Source: Siphonodentalium dalli
Taxonomy: Eukaryota; Mollusca; Scaphopoda; Gadilida; Siphonodentaliidae
NCBI GenBank assembly: GCA_032622095.1
Contig: CP136061.1
Span: forward strand, 194,130,369-194,194,368
Reading direction: 5' to 3'
Length of the DNA stretch: 64,000 nucleotides
Below the pieces are notes generated by a model. It worked only from the letters and a program-made list of their open reading frames with translations, had not been told where the DNA came from and made no database searches. Positions 1 to 11,354 of this stretch are shown here, in pieces. Both the position numbers and the translations under genes were made by a program. How positions within the stretch are numbered: position 1 is the first letter of the stretch; each line of letters starts with the position of its first letter.

Positions 1-260
1 TAAATTTTTTTTTAATTTTAACATGACATTTTAATATTATTTTAATGTTTTTTAAATGTAATATATTTGTTTTCTGAATTTTGTCCGAAACATAACAGAA
101 AGATGACATTTTTTAAAATTATTTTGTTTTTATTTATATATTTTTTTAATTTTAATATTAATTTAATGTTTTTTAAATTTAATTTATGTATTTTTCAATT
201 TTTTAATATTTAATTCTTTTTTATAATTTAATTGTTTTTTTTATTGTTAAATTGTTTTTG
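1..260. repeat. AT-rich low-complexity tract
   Basis: Almost pure A and T with recurring words such as TTTAATTTTAATATTA and TTTTTTAAAT. No coding signal in any frame. It is probably decayed low-complexity sequence at the edge of the repeat block that follows. Confidence 0.8.
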
Positions 261-282
261 TTTCTGGCGGAAAAATCCGATG

Positions 283-700
283 AATCCCCCTTCCTAGGAA
301 CGACTTTCAATGAGTTAATTCATGGTACCCGTCCTAAACATTTCGAGCGATAACGTTTTGTTGAATCCCGTCGTGAAATCTCTCTGCATAATATTTCGAG
401 CTATTTCGAGCGGGTCAATGAAATCCCCCTTCCTAGGAACGACTTTCAATGAGTTAATTCATGGTACCCGTCCTAAACATTTCGAGCGATAACGTTTTGT
501 TGAATCCCGTAACGTTTTGTTGAATTGTAAACATGTCCCCCGTTCCTAGGAACGACAGGCAATCTCTCTGCATAATATTTTGAGCGATAACGTTCATGCT
601 TGATGTCGAATCCGGTATTGCATTGAAAAACGCTTCTCTCTCTGCATAATATTTCGAGCGATAACATTGCATTGAATTGCCCGTCATACAGATAAGTAGA
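283..700. repeat. Duplicated block with CCTAGGAACGACTTTCAATG
   Basis: A block of about 85 bp starting TTCCTAGGAACGACTTTCAA occurs at 291 and again at 430 (offset 139), nearly identical. Partial third and fourth copies (TTCCTAGGAACGAC at 542; CTCTGCATAATATTTCGAGC near 570 and 640) follow. The short open frames here are repeat-generated and I do not call a gene. Confidence 0.75.
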
Positions 701-1075
701 TAGTGAAAACGACGCTCTTTATATAGACACTGCGGAAAACTAACGCTCTTTATATATCAACGCTATTAACCCCGAAGTGCCGATTGCGATACGAAATTGT
801 GAGTGTTGGTTTGTAACCGGGATTTCTGCCTGCATTATGCCTATAACTACCCCCCCCCCTAAGCCCTGACCTAAGTGTCGTACATACTATAACAATGATG
901 TTGTAAGAGTATGGCATCCAATAAATCTCCGAGCATAGGAAATGCACTCAATTTTCCCGTATAACTCTGCAGATGCTAATAACGTTGAATGGGAAACAGA
1001 CGCTCTTTATATCGATGCGTCAAAAACAAACGCTCTTTAACTATCAACGCGATTAACCCCCGCCGTGCCTTTGCG
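690..1075. repeat. Two copies of an ACGCTCTTTATAT module
   Basis: GACGCTCTTTATAT, an ACGCTCTTTA partner and AT(T/C)AACGCNATTAACCCC occur in the same order near 710-770 and 1000-1055. The segment between them holds a C-rich run (850-858). No gene is supported. Confidence 0.6.
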
Positions 1076-1252
1076 GTGATTTGGGAGTGGATAAAGGGTG
1101 CTCTGAGCTTCTTGAAAACGCTACCACGGCCGTGTCGGTGGGATTTTACACATACATACGAAATTTGAGCTCAATATGTACACGCGTTTTGGATTCTATG
1201 AAGTACCCACACACACATATATATATATACGGAGTTCTCAAAATATATAGTA

Positions 1253-2199
1253 TAGACTAGAAGGTGACCCGACTTCGTCCGGGCTTTGACCTTGAATTGT
1301 CCATTTTGAAGGTCAAGGTCAAGTGGGGTCACGATTTGACCAGTCCAAAACACTGCCCGGACAAAAGTACCCGACAAACGTGCCTGTCGAAATCCATCCG
1401 GTTTTACCCGATTTGACCTTGAATTGATCATTTTGAAGGTCAAGGTCAGGTCGGGGTCACGATATGACCCGTCCAAAACAATCAGTGGAAAAAAGTACTC
1501 CCACGTATCAAATTTCGTCGAAATCCCATCAAAATTGGCGATTTGACCTTGAAGTTACCCGATTTCAAGGTCACGTCGCACGGGCAAATGAATATGCTTA
1601 TGAGACTCCCCATACGAAAGGACCCCCACATACCAAGTTTCATCGAAATCCCGTGATATTCGGGCGTTTGACCTTGAAATGACCCGATTTCAAGGTCAAG
1701 GTCACGTCGCACGGGCAAATGAATATTCAAAAACCAAATTTCAAGTCGATAGCTCCACCCGTTTCCGAGATCTGGTCTGCGCATGCGCGAAGCTGGCGTC
1801 GCACGGGCTCGGCGACCCGATAAAATTCGTATCCGGGGCAAGATACATTCACATACCAAATTTCAAGTCGATAGCTCCACCCGTTTCCGAGATCTCGTCT
1901 GCGCATGCTAGAAGCTGGCGTCGCACGGGCCTGGCGACCCGATAAAATTCGTATTCGGGGCAAGATACATTCACATACCAAATTTCAAGTCGATAGCTCC
2001 ACCCGTTTCCGAGATCTCGTCTGCGCATGCGCTGCACGGGCGTCGCACGGGCTCGCCAATACGACAACGACCACCGCCTGGTCAAACTACACACACGTAC
2101 CAAGTTTCGTCCCGATCGGTGGAGAATCGTAGATTTGTATAAAGGACAGACAGACTGACAGACAAACAGACAGATTGTATCAAAATATATAATAGACTA
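1253..2199 (+). repeat. Interspersed element with 122-bp tandem units, copy 1
   Basis: Starts AGAAGGTGACCCGACTTCGT and ends CAAAATATATAATAGACTA after a run of CAGACAGACA. The same ends are seen at 16063-16863. The middle has three tandem 122-bp units (CCCGTTTCCGAGATCT at 1758, 1880 and 2002). It also holds repeated TTGACCTTGAA / TCAAGGTCAAGGTCA motifs. Open frames across the array repeat the same peptide and are by-products of the array. Probably a non-autonomous mobile element; the class is not certain. Confidence 0.75.
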
Positions 2200-2692
2200 G
2201 CCGATGAGCCCGACGTTGTCCGGGCTATTCAAAAACCAAATTTCAAGTCGATAGCTCCACCCGTTTCCGAGATCTGGTCTGCGCATGCGCGAAGCTGGCG
2301 TCGCACGGGCTCGGCGAACCGATAAAATTCGTATCCGGGGCAAGACACATTCACATACCAAATTTCAAGTCGATAGCTCCACCCGTTGCCGAGATCTCGT
2401 CTGCGCATGCGCGAAGCTGGCGTCGCACGGGCTCGGCGACCCGATAAAATTCGCATCCGGGGCAAGATACATTCACATACCAAATATCAAGTCGATAGCT
2501 CCACCCGTTTCCGAGATCTCGTCTGCACATGCGCGAAGCGGGCGCCGCACGGGCTCGCCAATACGACAACGTTCACCGCCTGGTCAAACTACACACACGT
2601 ACCAAGTTTCGTCCCGATCGGTCGAGAATCGTAGATTTGTATAAATGACAGACAGACAAACAAACAAACAAACAGAGGTCTTCAAAATATAT
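2197..2692 (+). repeat. Same element, shortened copy 2 in tandem with copy 1
   Basis: Begins directly at the end of copy 1 with GACTAGCCGATGAGCCCGAC and ends TTCAAAATATATACGAGATAG. It lacks the TTGACCTTGAA front section and carries three 122-bp units (CCCGTT at 2260, 2382, 2504). The head-to-tail junction suggests insertion of one copy into the AT-rich tail of the other. Confidence 0.7.
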
Positions 2693-3346
2693 ACGAGATA
2701 GATGAGAAACTATGCTATGCCTTTAATTTGGCATTTTGTAAACAATATATGCTGGCAGTTTTACTAGAAATGTAGAATGGTAATATATAATTTTGAGTAA
2801 AAATGCCATCAAATGTTTGTTACAAAAACATTAATTTGAAAAGATATCAAATTCACCGTTGCGCTTGGTCAAAATACACCCATATTTTGTCTAAAAATAT
2901 GGGCATAAATAGTCGTGCATCTTGGGTCTAAAAGCTGCTAAGTTAAAAATATTGAGAATCCGGTTTCAGATTCCATACTTGAAACTATAATTTACTGCCT
3001 GTACAATGATGCAACCTAATAATTCACTGCCTGTACAATGATGCTACCTAATAATTTACTGTCTGTTCAACTGAAATTTAGCCCATATTTAAATATGAAA
3101 TTACAAGATTGATTTACCAATGGAGAGGGGAGGGGGGGATAAATAGTTTTCTCCAATCGTTTGCCAGTGAGTCCCTGTCGGAAAATTCTCACCCAAGAAG
3201 TGCAACATCGAAGCTCAGACTTGTTGGACTTTTCATGACTGGTCATCCGGAATGGTGATACCCAAGGAGGCAGTGCCCGAGGCACTCCCAGTCACGACCC
3301 CTTCGCCACATCTGATGCACATATACATACTCCAGTTTTTAGCTCA
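2693..3346. other. No gene; small 32-bp tandem
   Basis: No gene or known element is supported. A short tandem, with a period of about 32 bp and the word CACTGCCTGTACAATGATG, runs 2991-3068. Otherwise I see nothing recognisable. Confidence 0.5.
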
Positions 3347-3970
3347 CCTGAGACGAAGTCTCCGGTGGAGCTATAGTCATCCTCGTCTGTCCGTCCGTCC
3401 ATCCGTCAAGAATCGTCTTCTCCAGATCTATAAGACCGAATGGGTTCATATTTGGTGTGAATGTTCCCTTGGTGACTCACATTCAGATTTGTTCAAATAA
3501 GGTCACCAGGTCAATTAGTTGCGAAACCAGGGTCATAACTCTATTCCTCCATAGTAATTCTTATAACGACTTCTCAAGAATCATTGGGCCGATTTAGCTA
3601 ATATTTGGTATGGAGGGTCCTTGGGTGACTGGTGTTCAGATTTTTTCAAATGTGGTCACTGCGTCAAATAGGGGCCGAGCCAGGAACATAACTCTTATAA
3701 AAAATAATTAAAAAAACATATAATATTTTTTAAATTGAAATCCTTGCTCAATTAAAAACCAAAAAAATCTAAATTTTTTTTTTTTCATTTTAACCCTTGA
3801 TTTCTTTTTTAGACACACAAAGCACCCCATTCCAAACCTCCCCACATCCTGTCCCCTTCACCCCCTCCCCCACTCTGTGCCACCCCTGCACCCACTATTC
3901 AAGAAAAAAATAAATTAGAAAAACTAACACCATTGTAACATCCGTAGAGTTATGAAAACTTGAGTGAAAG
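3347..3970 (+). repeat. AGCTCACCTGAGACGAAGTC family element
   Basis: Opens TTTTTAGCTCACCTGAGACG, continues through TCTCCGGTGGAGCTATAGTC, a TCCGTCCGTCC run, and then body words such as GACCGAATGGGTTCATATTTGG and GGTATGGAGGGTCCTT. Further copies lie at 4680-5210, 26303-26584 (minus), 33700-34314 with 35501-35540 (minus, interrupted), 35780-36233 (minus), 44607-45200 and 45600-46058. No coding capacity is seen, so it is probably a non-autonomous interspersed element. Confidence 0.8.
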
Positions 3971-4149
3971 CATGGAAACTTTCCCTTTCCATCACCCTCC
4001 CCCACATGACCAAGACCACCACCATGCCCCCAACCAACAGCACCCCAACCCATCGCATCTCCCAACTCCCCTCTTCCACCAGCAGATTCAGCCAACTGCT
4101 TAGCACTCATGCACCATGTGTGTCATTAAAATCAAATCAAAATGCTGTT

Positions 4150-4593
4150 CCCAAACCTGAATTAGTTTGTCTATCATTTGCAGAATGAGGTCCCCAGAGG
4201 GTGAATTTAGTGATGCTACCCTGCACAGTAGGCTAGCATCACCAAATACACTCTCCAGGGACCTCATTCTGCTTAGGCCTTATCTTCAGGGAAGTATATA
4301 GGGTCTTAAATTGACATTTCTACTTACTTTTTCCCCTTCTGTTCAGTTTCTATATCCCCTAATTTGCAGAAGATAAAATGGATAACTGAGGTGCCCAATG
4401 TGTGTACATTACCAATTAACTGGAGAACTTCAATCTGTTCCTATGTCTCCCATAGCAGTTGAGGCCTAAGCAGAATGAGGTCCCCAGAGGGTGAATTTGG
4501 TGATGATAGCCAGCCTTGCAGGATTGTGTGACTAAAATCACCATTTAGGGACCTCATTCTGCAAATGTCAGACACTATATTCAGGCTTGGCTG
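4150..4593. repeat. GCAGAATGAGGTCCCC double-hairpin MITE
   Basis: Two hairpins (4180-4272 and 4470-4562), each GCAGAATGAGGTCCC...GGGACCTCATTCTGC with GGTGAATTTAGTGATG inside the arm. The outer ends (CCTGAATTAGTTTGTCT at 4155 and its inverted partner near 4590) are also inverted, so the whole unit is a terminal-inverted-repeat element. At least ten further full or partial copies are in this window. Confidence 0.85.
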
Positions 4594-4679
4594 TTCCAAT
4601 ATTATATTCTTAACCACCACCTATCCAGTTGAACTCATTATACCCTGATTTGCAAAGAAAACTTAGCGGATATATTGGA

Positions 4680-5210
4680 TTGAATTTGTCTGTCTCTCTA
4701 TCAGTCTGTCCTCCCATCTATCCCTCTGTTGGGATGTCTCCATCCATCCATCAATTTTTTTCTCCATCTGTCCATAAAAAAAATTCTTCTCCAGATACAT
4801 ATTAAAGACCGAATGGGTTTATATATTTTGGTGTGGATGTCCCCCAGATGACTCACATTCAGATTTGTTCAAATGAGTTCATCAGGTCATACAGTTCATA
4901 CAGGGCCATAAATCTTTCCCTCCATAGTAATTCTTAAAAAACTTCTTCTCAAGAACCATCGGGCCTATTTAGCTTATGTTTGGTATGGAGGGTCCTTCGG
5001 TGAGTGGGGTTCAGATTTGTACACATCGGGTCATTTTTAGGAAACTTTTGAGGAAAATCAGTTCTCTTAAAATCTACCGTTTGAAATTTCTAGTGAATAG
5101 ATCTCATAGATGGGGATTCATGTTTGTTCAAATAGGGGCAGAGATAAGAGATTTAACTCTCAACCACCCACCCTACCTGTATCTATGCTGTTTGATACTG
5201 GTATAATATA
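4680..5210 (+). repeat. Degenerate AGCTCACCTGAG-family copy
   Basis: Lacks the AGCTCACC head but keeps AAGACCGAATGGGTTTATAT, GACTCACATTCAGATTTGTT, TTCTCAAGAACCATCGGGCC and GGTATGGAGGGTCCTT in the family order. Confidence 0.65.
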
Positions 5211-5800
5211 TATAGATTTCTAAGCTGCCTGGGTGGGGGCAATGAGGTGGAAGTGTAGAGGAGGTGGGGTTTTGATCCCCTATTTTTATCAAACTTTTCA
5301 ACAGTTGGAAATTTCATGCCTGATACAACATTAGTTGTAGATTTGATTTTTCAACCAATAACAGTCCATATTTTCCTACTTCGGGTTAAAACTGTTCGAC
5401 CGAAATGGCCACAAATTTTAACTTTATGGGTGATGTCAGGTTGGTAATTTCCAAGTTCGAGAGCTAGAAGTACTGGTACCAGTTGTAAAATATTATTCCA
5501 AGAGGGATGTGCAAAAGGAATTTTTGTGAACTTAGGACTGCCTTGTGTCTTGTTTAAAAATGGTAAGGGGTTGGAGATTTGACAGTGGTGTGCAATAAAA
5601 AATTTCAAGTTGAAGAGCCTTGCTCATCTGAGAACCTCCAGCTATGTCCCTGTTTAGAATTACTTGTCTTAAGTGATTTTGACAATTACTGACTGTTGTA
5701 GTCTTCAGAGTCCCAGTCTTCTCAGTCTTTACAGTCAGGTGAGCGATCCCACAGTCATTGACTGTCTTGTTGTTAGTAAATCCACACATATACTCAATTT
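5211..5800. repeat. Element with TCAGTCTTTACAGTC end
   Basis: The segment ending CAGTCATTGACTGTCTTGTT recurs, diverged, at 47041-47500 and reversed at 33190-33545, with the same order of words (GTCCCAGTCTTCTCAGTCT, GTGAGCG, CACAGTCATTGACT). No gene is supported. Confidence 0.6.
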
Positions 5801-5875
5801 CATCACAGAATATAATATACAACACCCCAATTACATTTTTGTTACATGCAGAGTCGAATAAAAGTAATTAAATGT

Positions 5876-7013
5876 TAAGGGCTTTGTGGACCCAATTTTT
5901 CCTAAATTTGATAGAGTCGGATCCAAATAAAGGATTCTGTTCATATATGTTAGTAATCACAGAAACCATGCCAATTGATGCAACATTTTAAGAGTATACT
6001 TCATGGTGAATTATGTTAGAAATACAAAATGTGAACTTTATTGAGATTTAAAAAAATTAAATTTACAGGCAATGGTCCAAGAAAAACCAAGTCCATATAT
6101 CTAAGAATCAAATATGGGAATATGTACTGAACACTGTGATGAATGATGTACTATACAAAAAATATATATATTTCTTGAGTGTTCTTTGAAAAAATTACTT
6201 CGAACCAGTTGTTGACAACTGATATATACTTGCTTAAACATGGCTGTGTGGATGCTAGCAGGTATGGGTCAGCTATGACCAGAGTAACAACTGTGAACTC
6301 TGTTGACAATAGAATCTTAAGCTCCAATCAAACCCTAACAGGCCATCACACTATTTCTATAGTAAGTAGGTCACCACTCACTTATAGGATAATCACTCAT
6401 GTGGAAGTTGACACCAGCTAAAAGCCATTCAAACCAGACTGGACATAAGCCATGAAAAGGTGACCCATAAACTGCTGGCTCTCAGTCAACCATAAGTTAG
6501 TATACCGATAAATAGGTTACCAATCATGGAATAATCCCTTATGGTCCAGTGGCCACAGGCTGGCACACAGGTTGATAACAATCCCAGCTACACTGGGCAC
6601 AAGGTGACCCATCATAATCCACCCATCAAGTGTCATCTTACGGACAGCATTATACTGAGAAAGTAAATCTACCATTTGTAAACAAGTGTTTCTGAGTAAA
6701 TTGTTCAAAGAACGCTTGGTAAATATGAATATATTTTTATTGTTCATCATTCTTCACATTGTTCAGCACACATTCCCATACTTTTTTTTCTTAGAAATGG
6801 ACTTTGTGTTTGTTGGATTTTGGTTTGAAAAAAAAATATTTTTAAAACCGTTATAAAGTTCACATTTTTTTGTTCTAAGATAATCCATCATGAATTATAA
6901 TCTTAAAATGGTGCATCCATTGGCTTGGTTACTGTGATTACTAACATAAATGAACATAATCCATTAGTTTTACTCCATAAAATTTTGGGGAAAATGGGTT
7001 GACAAAGTCCTTA
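5876..7013. repeat. Large foldback element with internal word field
   Basis: Outer arms are inverted: the left starts TTAAGGGCTTTGTGGACCC and the right ends GGGTTGACAAAGTCCTTAA. Inside, GTTAGTAATCACAGAAACC (left) pairs with GGTTACTGTGATTACTAAC (right), and AAATGTGAACTTTAT pairs with ATAAAGTTCACATTT. A 0.4-kb version of the same element is at 27696-28103. The extra centre (about 6180-6700) repeats the word AGGTGACCCATCAT in variants at 6367, 6458, 6513 and 6602. Confidence 0.75.
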
Positions 7014-7854
7014 ATAAGAATACCTTGTTTGATTCAGACAGAGTATATATTCTATATAAGTTCAATGACGTGACATCCTGAAGACATAGTTATGTTTAAA
7101 TGGGTCAAAGGAACATATCATTACTGTACGATTCATGTAATTCGTCACGACTGGTGATTGTCGTCGTACACGACTAGACGTATAGTGGGGTATCCAAATA
7201 AATAGTCTCTACTTTCAGATTATGAACACACCCGAACTCAATTAATGTCAATATAAGATGCAATCATAATGGCCTTTCCATTGCAATATAGTGGGATTTC
7301 CAACAGACATTGTATGTGATTAAATTACCTTTGAAGGGGGGTCGAGTTATTGCGAGAAAATTATTTTCTGAAGTGATCAAAGGCCGTTTTTATCTACAAA
7401 AAGAGTCGTTCGCTCGATCGGTGAATTTGTAAGTATAATTTATACTTATGTTCATAGTTGTTGGTAATCCGTCTTTTCAGTCAGAAAACTTGTTTTATCT
7501 TGTTTTATCTTGTTATCCTTGTTATTCTGCAATATTTTGATCTAAAAATAGAATTGACTCACCTCGCGACAGCAACTCCCGATCAGTTGTTTGTATGGGT
7601 TATAGACTCTGCATCTTGTTCTGTTTAGTAGAGGTTACATAGCTTGTGTATTCCAATCAACACTTTAGATATTCGGGGTACCAAAATCAATGAGTTTAGC
7701 TATTGTGGGTACACTACATCAATGGAAACCTACAAGTCTGGTGTGAATGTACCAAGCATATGTGAAGAATTTGACCACCAACAACTGCCCCGGGCCAATG
7801 AATATATCCACAAACTACCAGCTGGACTAGAGAATTCAACCCTTACATGACTGG
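7014..7854. other. No gene or element recognised
   Basis: Mixed-composition DNA with short open frames but no conserved protein motif, splice pattern or repeat that I can link to other parts of the window. Confidence 0.4.
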
Positions 7855-8060
7855 AGCTTCCTGAATTTTTTTGAAAACCCTGTGTCAATTCATTGTCTTA
7901 TATATGCGAGTTGCCCATAGGGCGCCTCACACATACAAGAGAATGCATTGGCCTAACAATATTTACCTTGACCTTGTATAAAGCCAGTGCATTCTCTTAC
8001 ATATGCAAGGTTCTCTATGGGAGACTATGGGAGACTATGAGCAGCTATAAACTATGCCAA
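7855..8060. repeat. TATATATGCGAG hairpin element, partial
   Basis: Contains GCATTCTCTTA(C/T)ATATGC-type arms on both sides of CTTGACCTTGTAAGCC-like sequence, plus the flank GGAGCTTCCTGAATTTT. The same family is clear at 52490-52710, 54470-54720 and 55465-55742. Confidence 0.65.
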
Positions 8061-8167
8061 CTGGAAGAATTGTGACAACTAATATTGTCACAAATTTCAA
8101 CCAATTCGCTCATATCAATTGAGAAAAACAACATTTGGAGTACGCCCAATTGTAAATAGTTAGTTCT

Positions 8168-8861
8168 TAAAGGTACTCAATTCAATTAAGCACCCCTAAA
8201 TTACTATTTCTTTGGCTTCGGGGGTAAAAATATTTGATTCGAGTCGAGGAACCCACCCTTCAAAGCTCAGAGTGAGCAGATATCAATTTTTTAAGTTTGT
8301 TATTTTTTTAAATGTGGTCCACTTCCACGTGCTCAAATGGACAAATTACGGACAAATTGCGGGTGTAAGATGGATAACTCTAAAATGAAGTGGTTACTAT
8401 TAAAGGTACTCAAAGGTATCTCTTATATGTTATATATTTATGTCACTTGTGTATGTGTATTATGTTTGGATTTGGAAATAAAAATATGTTTACACTAAGG
8501 AACCCACCCTTCAAAGCTCAGTGATCAGATATCGATTTTTGAATTTTGTTATTTTTTTTAAATGTGGTCCACTTCCATGCACTCAAACGGACAAATTACG
8601 GGTGTAAGATGGATAACTCTAAAATCAAGTGGTTACTATTAACAATAATAACCAGTTGATTTTAGAGTTATCCATCTTACACCCACAATTTGTCCGTTTG
8701 AGCGCGTGGAAGTGGACCATATTTTTAAAAATAACAAACTTCAAAAATCGATCTCTGAACTTTGAAGGGTGGGTTCCTCGACTCGTATCAAATATTTTCT
8801 ACCCCCGAAGCCAAAGACATAGTAATTTAGGGGGTGCTTAATCGGATTGAGTACCTTTAAC
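8168..8861. repeat. TTAAAGGTACTCAAT foldback element
   Basis: Two direct copies of a roughly 235-bp unit (8168-8402, 8402-8646) are followed by an inverted copy (8647-8861) that ends GGATTGAGTACCTTTAA. The unit carries CTTTGGCTTCGGGGGTAA, GAACCCACCCTTCAAAGCTC and GTGTAAGATGGATAACTCTA. A simpler two-arm version is at 43890-44284; half copies are at 25080-25255 and 55030-55465. Confidence 0.8.
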
Positions 8862-8879
8862 TATTTCTGCAAGAACGAT

Positions 8880-9469
8880 AATCCAAGAAGTTGCGATTGA
8901 GGTCGTTTGTTGAACTTATTATCTGAACATTTCCCTACAATAAATAGGACTTCTTCTGTACTCAGGGGGGGGGGGGGGGGGGGGGGGGGTGAAAAAAGCA
9001 ATTTTTTCCGGAACTAAAAAAAAAAAATCCTGCTTGTTTTTAGTGTTTTGGCAATGAGTTGGGCTTCAAAACCACTTTGAATCAGTTTGAATGAGAGAAA
9101 TAATGTAATTCTAACTGGTAAACTGACTGCAGGCAGTTATCGTGTTGTATTTTGTTGCAAATTTTGAAATCCAAGATGGCCGCTGGCAGCCATGTTTTTT
9201 TGGCCGAATGACCTCAAAATTACTCATTCCTATTTACATGTCCATGTTAACATCCATGATAAATAGTATGCACAGAAATTCATATACAGCTGTTTACAGT
9301 GAATTTCCCCCCGCAAATCTCTGTTTTAGTGTTAAAAGAGGGGGTGGGTGTCAAAAAATGGTCGGAAAAAAACTGCCGAAAACGGAAAAAAAATTGGCGG
9401 TGGGGGTGGGTGGGTACAAAAAATGATCGAAAGGGAAAAAATGCCATACGTGCCTGAAATTTTTTTCCG

Positions 9470-9501
<32 letters not shown>

Positions 9502-9640
9502 CTGTACTTGCATAATATGTGTCATCTGCTAATATTTATTTCTGAAAACCCCTCCAGATGTATATTAAGACCATTCCTATATTTACTTTTATATCCGATG
9601 GGAGAATCCATTTAGTATAGAAAGGGTTAAGAAATAAGAC
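8880..9640. repeat. Element bounded by G25 and C30 tracts
   Basis: An uninterrupted run of 25 G (8965-8989) and a run of 30 C (9471-9500) lie about 0.48 kb apart in mirrored position. Between them is a piece of the CCATCTTGG family (9140-9290, minus sense) and GGGGGTGGGTG-type sequence. The right flank TTTAGTATAGAAAGGGTTAA is shared with 50545-50660 and, in inverse sense, 14121-14720. No gene is supported. Confidence 0.6.
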
Positions 9641-9699
9641 AACCTTTATGTGAAGCAGTGAATGTGTCAATGTCCATTGCTTCGTTATGTTCATGAACA

Positions 9700-9975
9700 A
9701 AATCCCATTCATGGAGTTTTATCAACCCTTGGACACATGCAACAAGTAAATGAGGCAAGTATGAGTTTAGTGTGGCTGTCATTTGCAGAATCCCCAGAGG
9801 GTGAATTTAGTGACCAAATTCACCCTCTGGGAACCTCATTCTGCAAGGCCTCATCTGCTATGGGAGAGACTCAGATTGAAGTTCCCAACTGGTGAATATT
9901 GTGATGTACACCCATTGGGAACCTCGTTATGCAAAGTGTCGTCTGCAAATTTGGGGATGCAGACAAACTAAACTA
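9700..9975. repeat. Double-hairpin MITE copy
   Basis: First hairpin CCCCAGAGGGTGAATTTAGT...ACCCTCTGGGAACCTCATTCTG (9787-9845). Second hairpin CCCAACTGGTGAATATTGTG...CACCCATTGGGAACCTCGTT, followed by TGCAAATTTGGGGATGCAGA. This is the family two-hairpin layout. Confidence 0.75.
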
Positions 9976-10074
9976 AAAAAGAAATAGAATATATGTGAAG
10001 AAGTTTCCATAGGAATGTCGAAAGTTGAAAGGTCCAAGTAAAACTAGATTATCAACATGAAGAGATATACTAGG

Positions 10075-11200
10075 ATATAAAGTAAAATCCAAGATGGTTG
10101 CTGACGGCTATGAACAATGATTCGTTCCCAACTACATTTCAATGTTAACAGCCATGACAAATTTCATGATGATCCGACCGACCTGTAGCCCGCACGAAAG
10201 GATTTAGTCATGCAAAGAGTAAAATCCAAGATGGCTGCTGGTGGCCATGTTTTACGGCCGAATGACCCCAAAATGATTCGTTCCCATCTACATGTCAATA
10301 TTAACATTTATGACAAATTTCATGATGATCCGACCAAAGGTACAACCAGTAACCCGTGCCAAAGGATTTAGTCATGCAAAGAGTAAAATCCAAGATGGCG
10401 CTGGTGGCCATGTTTTTTGGCTGAATGGCCCCAAAATGATTCGTTCCCATCTATATGTCAATATTAACATAACTGACAAATTTCATGATGATCAGACAAA
10501 CAGTATGGCCTGTAGCCCATGCTATTGGATTGAATTTTGAAATCCAAGATGGCCACTGGCAGCCATGTTTTTTTGCCGAATGACCCCAAAATGACTCATT
10601 CCCATCTACATGTTAATATTAACTTCCATCACAAATTTCATGATGATCAGACGAACACTCCGGCCTGTAGTCTGTGCTAATGGATTGAATTTTGAAATCC
10701 AAGATGGTCACTGACAGCTATGTTTTTTTTGCCAAATGACCCCAAAATCACTCGTTCCAATCTACATGTTAATGTCAACAGCCATTTCATAATGATCCGA
10801 CCAAAGGTACGACCAAAGGATTTAGTCATGCAAAGATTAAAATCCAAGATGGCGGCCATGTTTTTTGGCCGAATGACCCGAAAATGACTCGTTCCCATCT
10901 ACATCTCAATATTAACATCCAAGACAAATTTCATGATCATCAGACGAAGAGTACGACCTGTAGCCCGTGCTGATGGATTGAATTTTGAAATCCAAGATGG
11001 CCATGTTTTTTTTCCGAATGACCCCAAACTGACTCGTTCCCATCTACATGTCAATGACAAATTTCATAATGATCCGACCAAAGGTACGACCTGTAGCCCG
11101 TGCTAAAGGAAAATGTTGACGAATCACACACGCACACACACATGGACAACGGATACCAACCCATGGCAATAGCTCAAACATTACAGTTGATTTGAGCTAA
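10075..11200 (-). repeat. CCATCTTGGATTT family, block A
   Basis: Tandem units of about 150-160 bp, each with AAATCCAAGATGGC, GGCCGAATGACCCCAAAATG, ACTCGTTCCCATCTACATGT and CAAATTTCATGATGATC. The block ends with CACACGCACACACACATGG and CCATGGCAATAGCTCAAAC, which is the family head seen in opposite sense at 62543-62640. No protein is encoded; the open frames follow the tandem structure. Confidence 0.85.
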
Positions 11201-11261
11201 TAATGGATTGTAATGTAACAATTGTAATAGTTATAATATGGCATGGGCAGACCTGAAAATA

Positions 11262-11350
11262 TGGTGCCGGACATCTGCAGTGAACAAGCATCACTAAATT
11301 CACCTGCTGGGGACCTCATTCTGCTTCGGCCTCATCTTCTCTGGAAAATA
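11262..11350. repeat. Half copy of the double-hairpin MITE
   Basis: Only the right arm CACTAAATTCACCTGCTGGG...CCTCATTCTGCTTCGGCCTC and a fragment of the left are present, directly before the next CCATCTTGG block. Confidence 0.55.
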
Positions 11351-11354
11351 TCTT

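Noticed and set aside
1482-2644. Open frames rich in CxxADxISETGG-type repeats
   Set aside because: They follow the 122-bp tandem units on both strands and shift frame from unit to unit, with no known domain.
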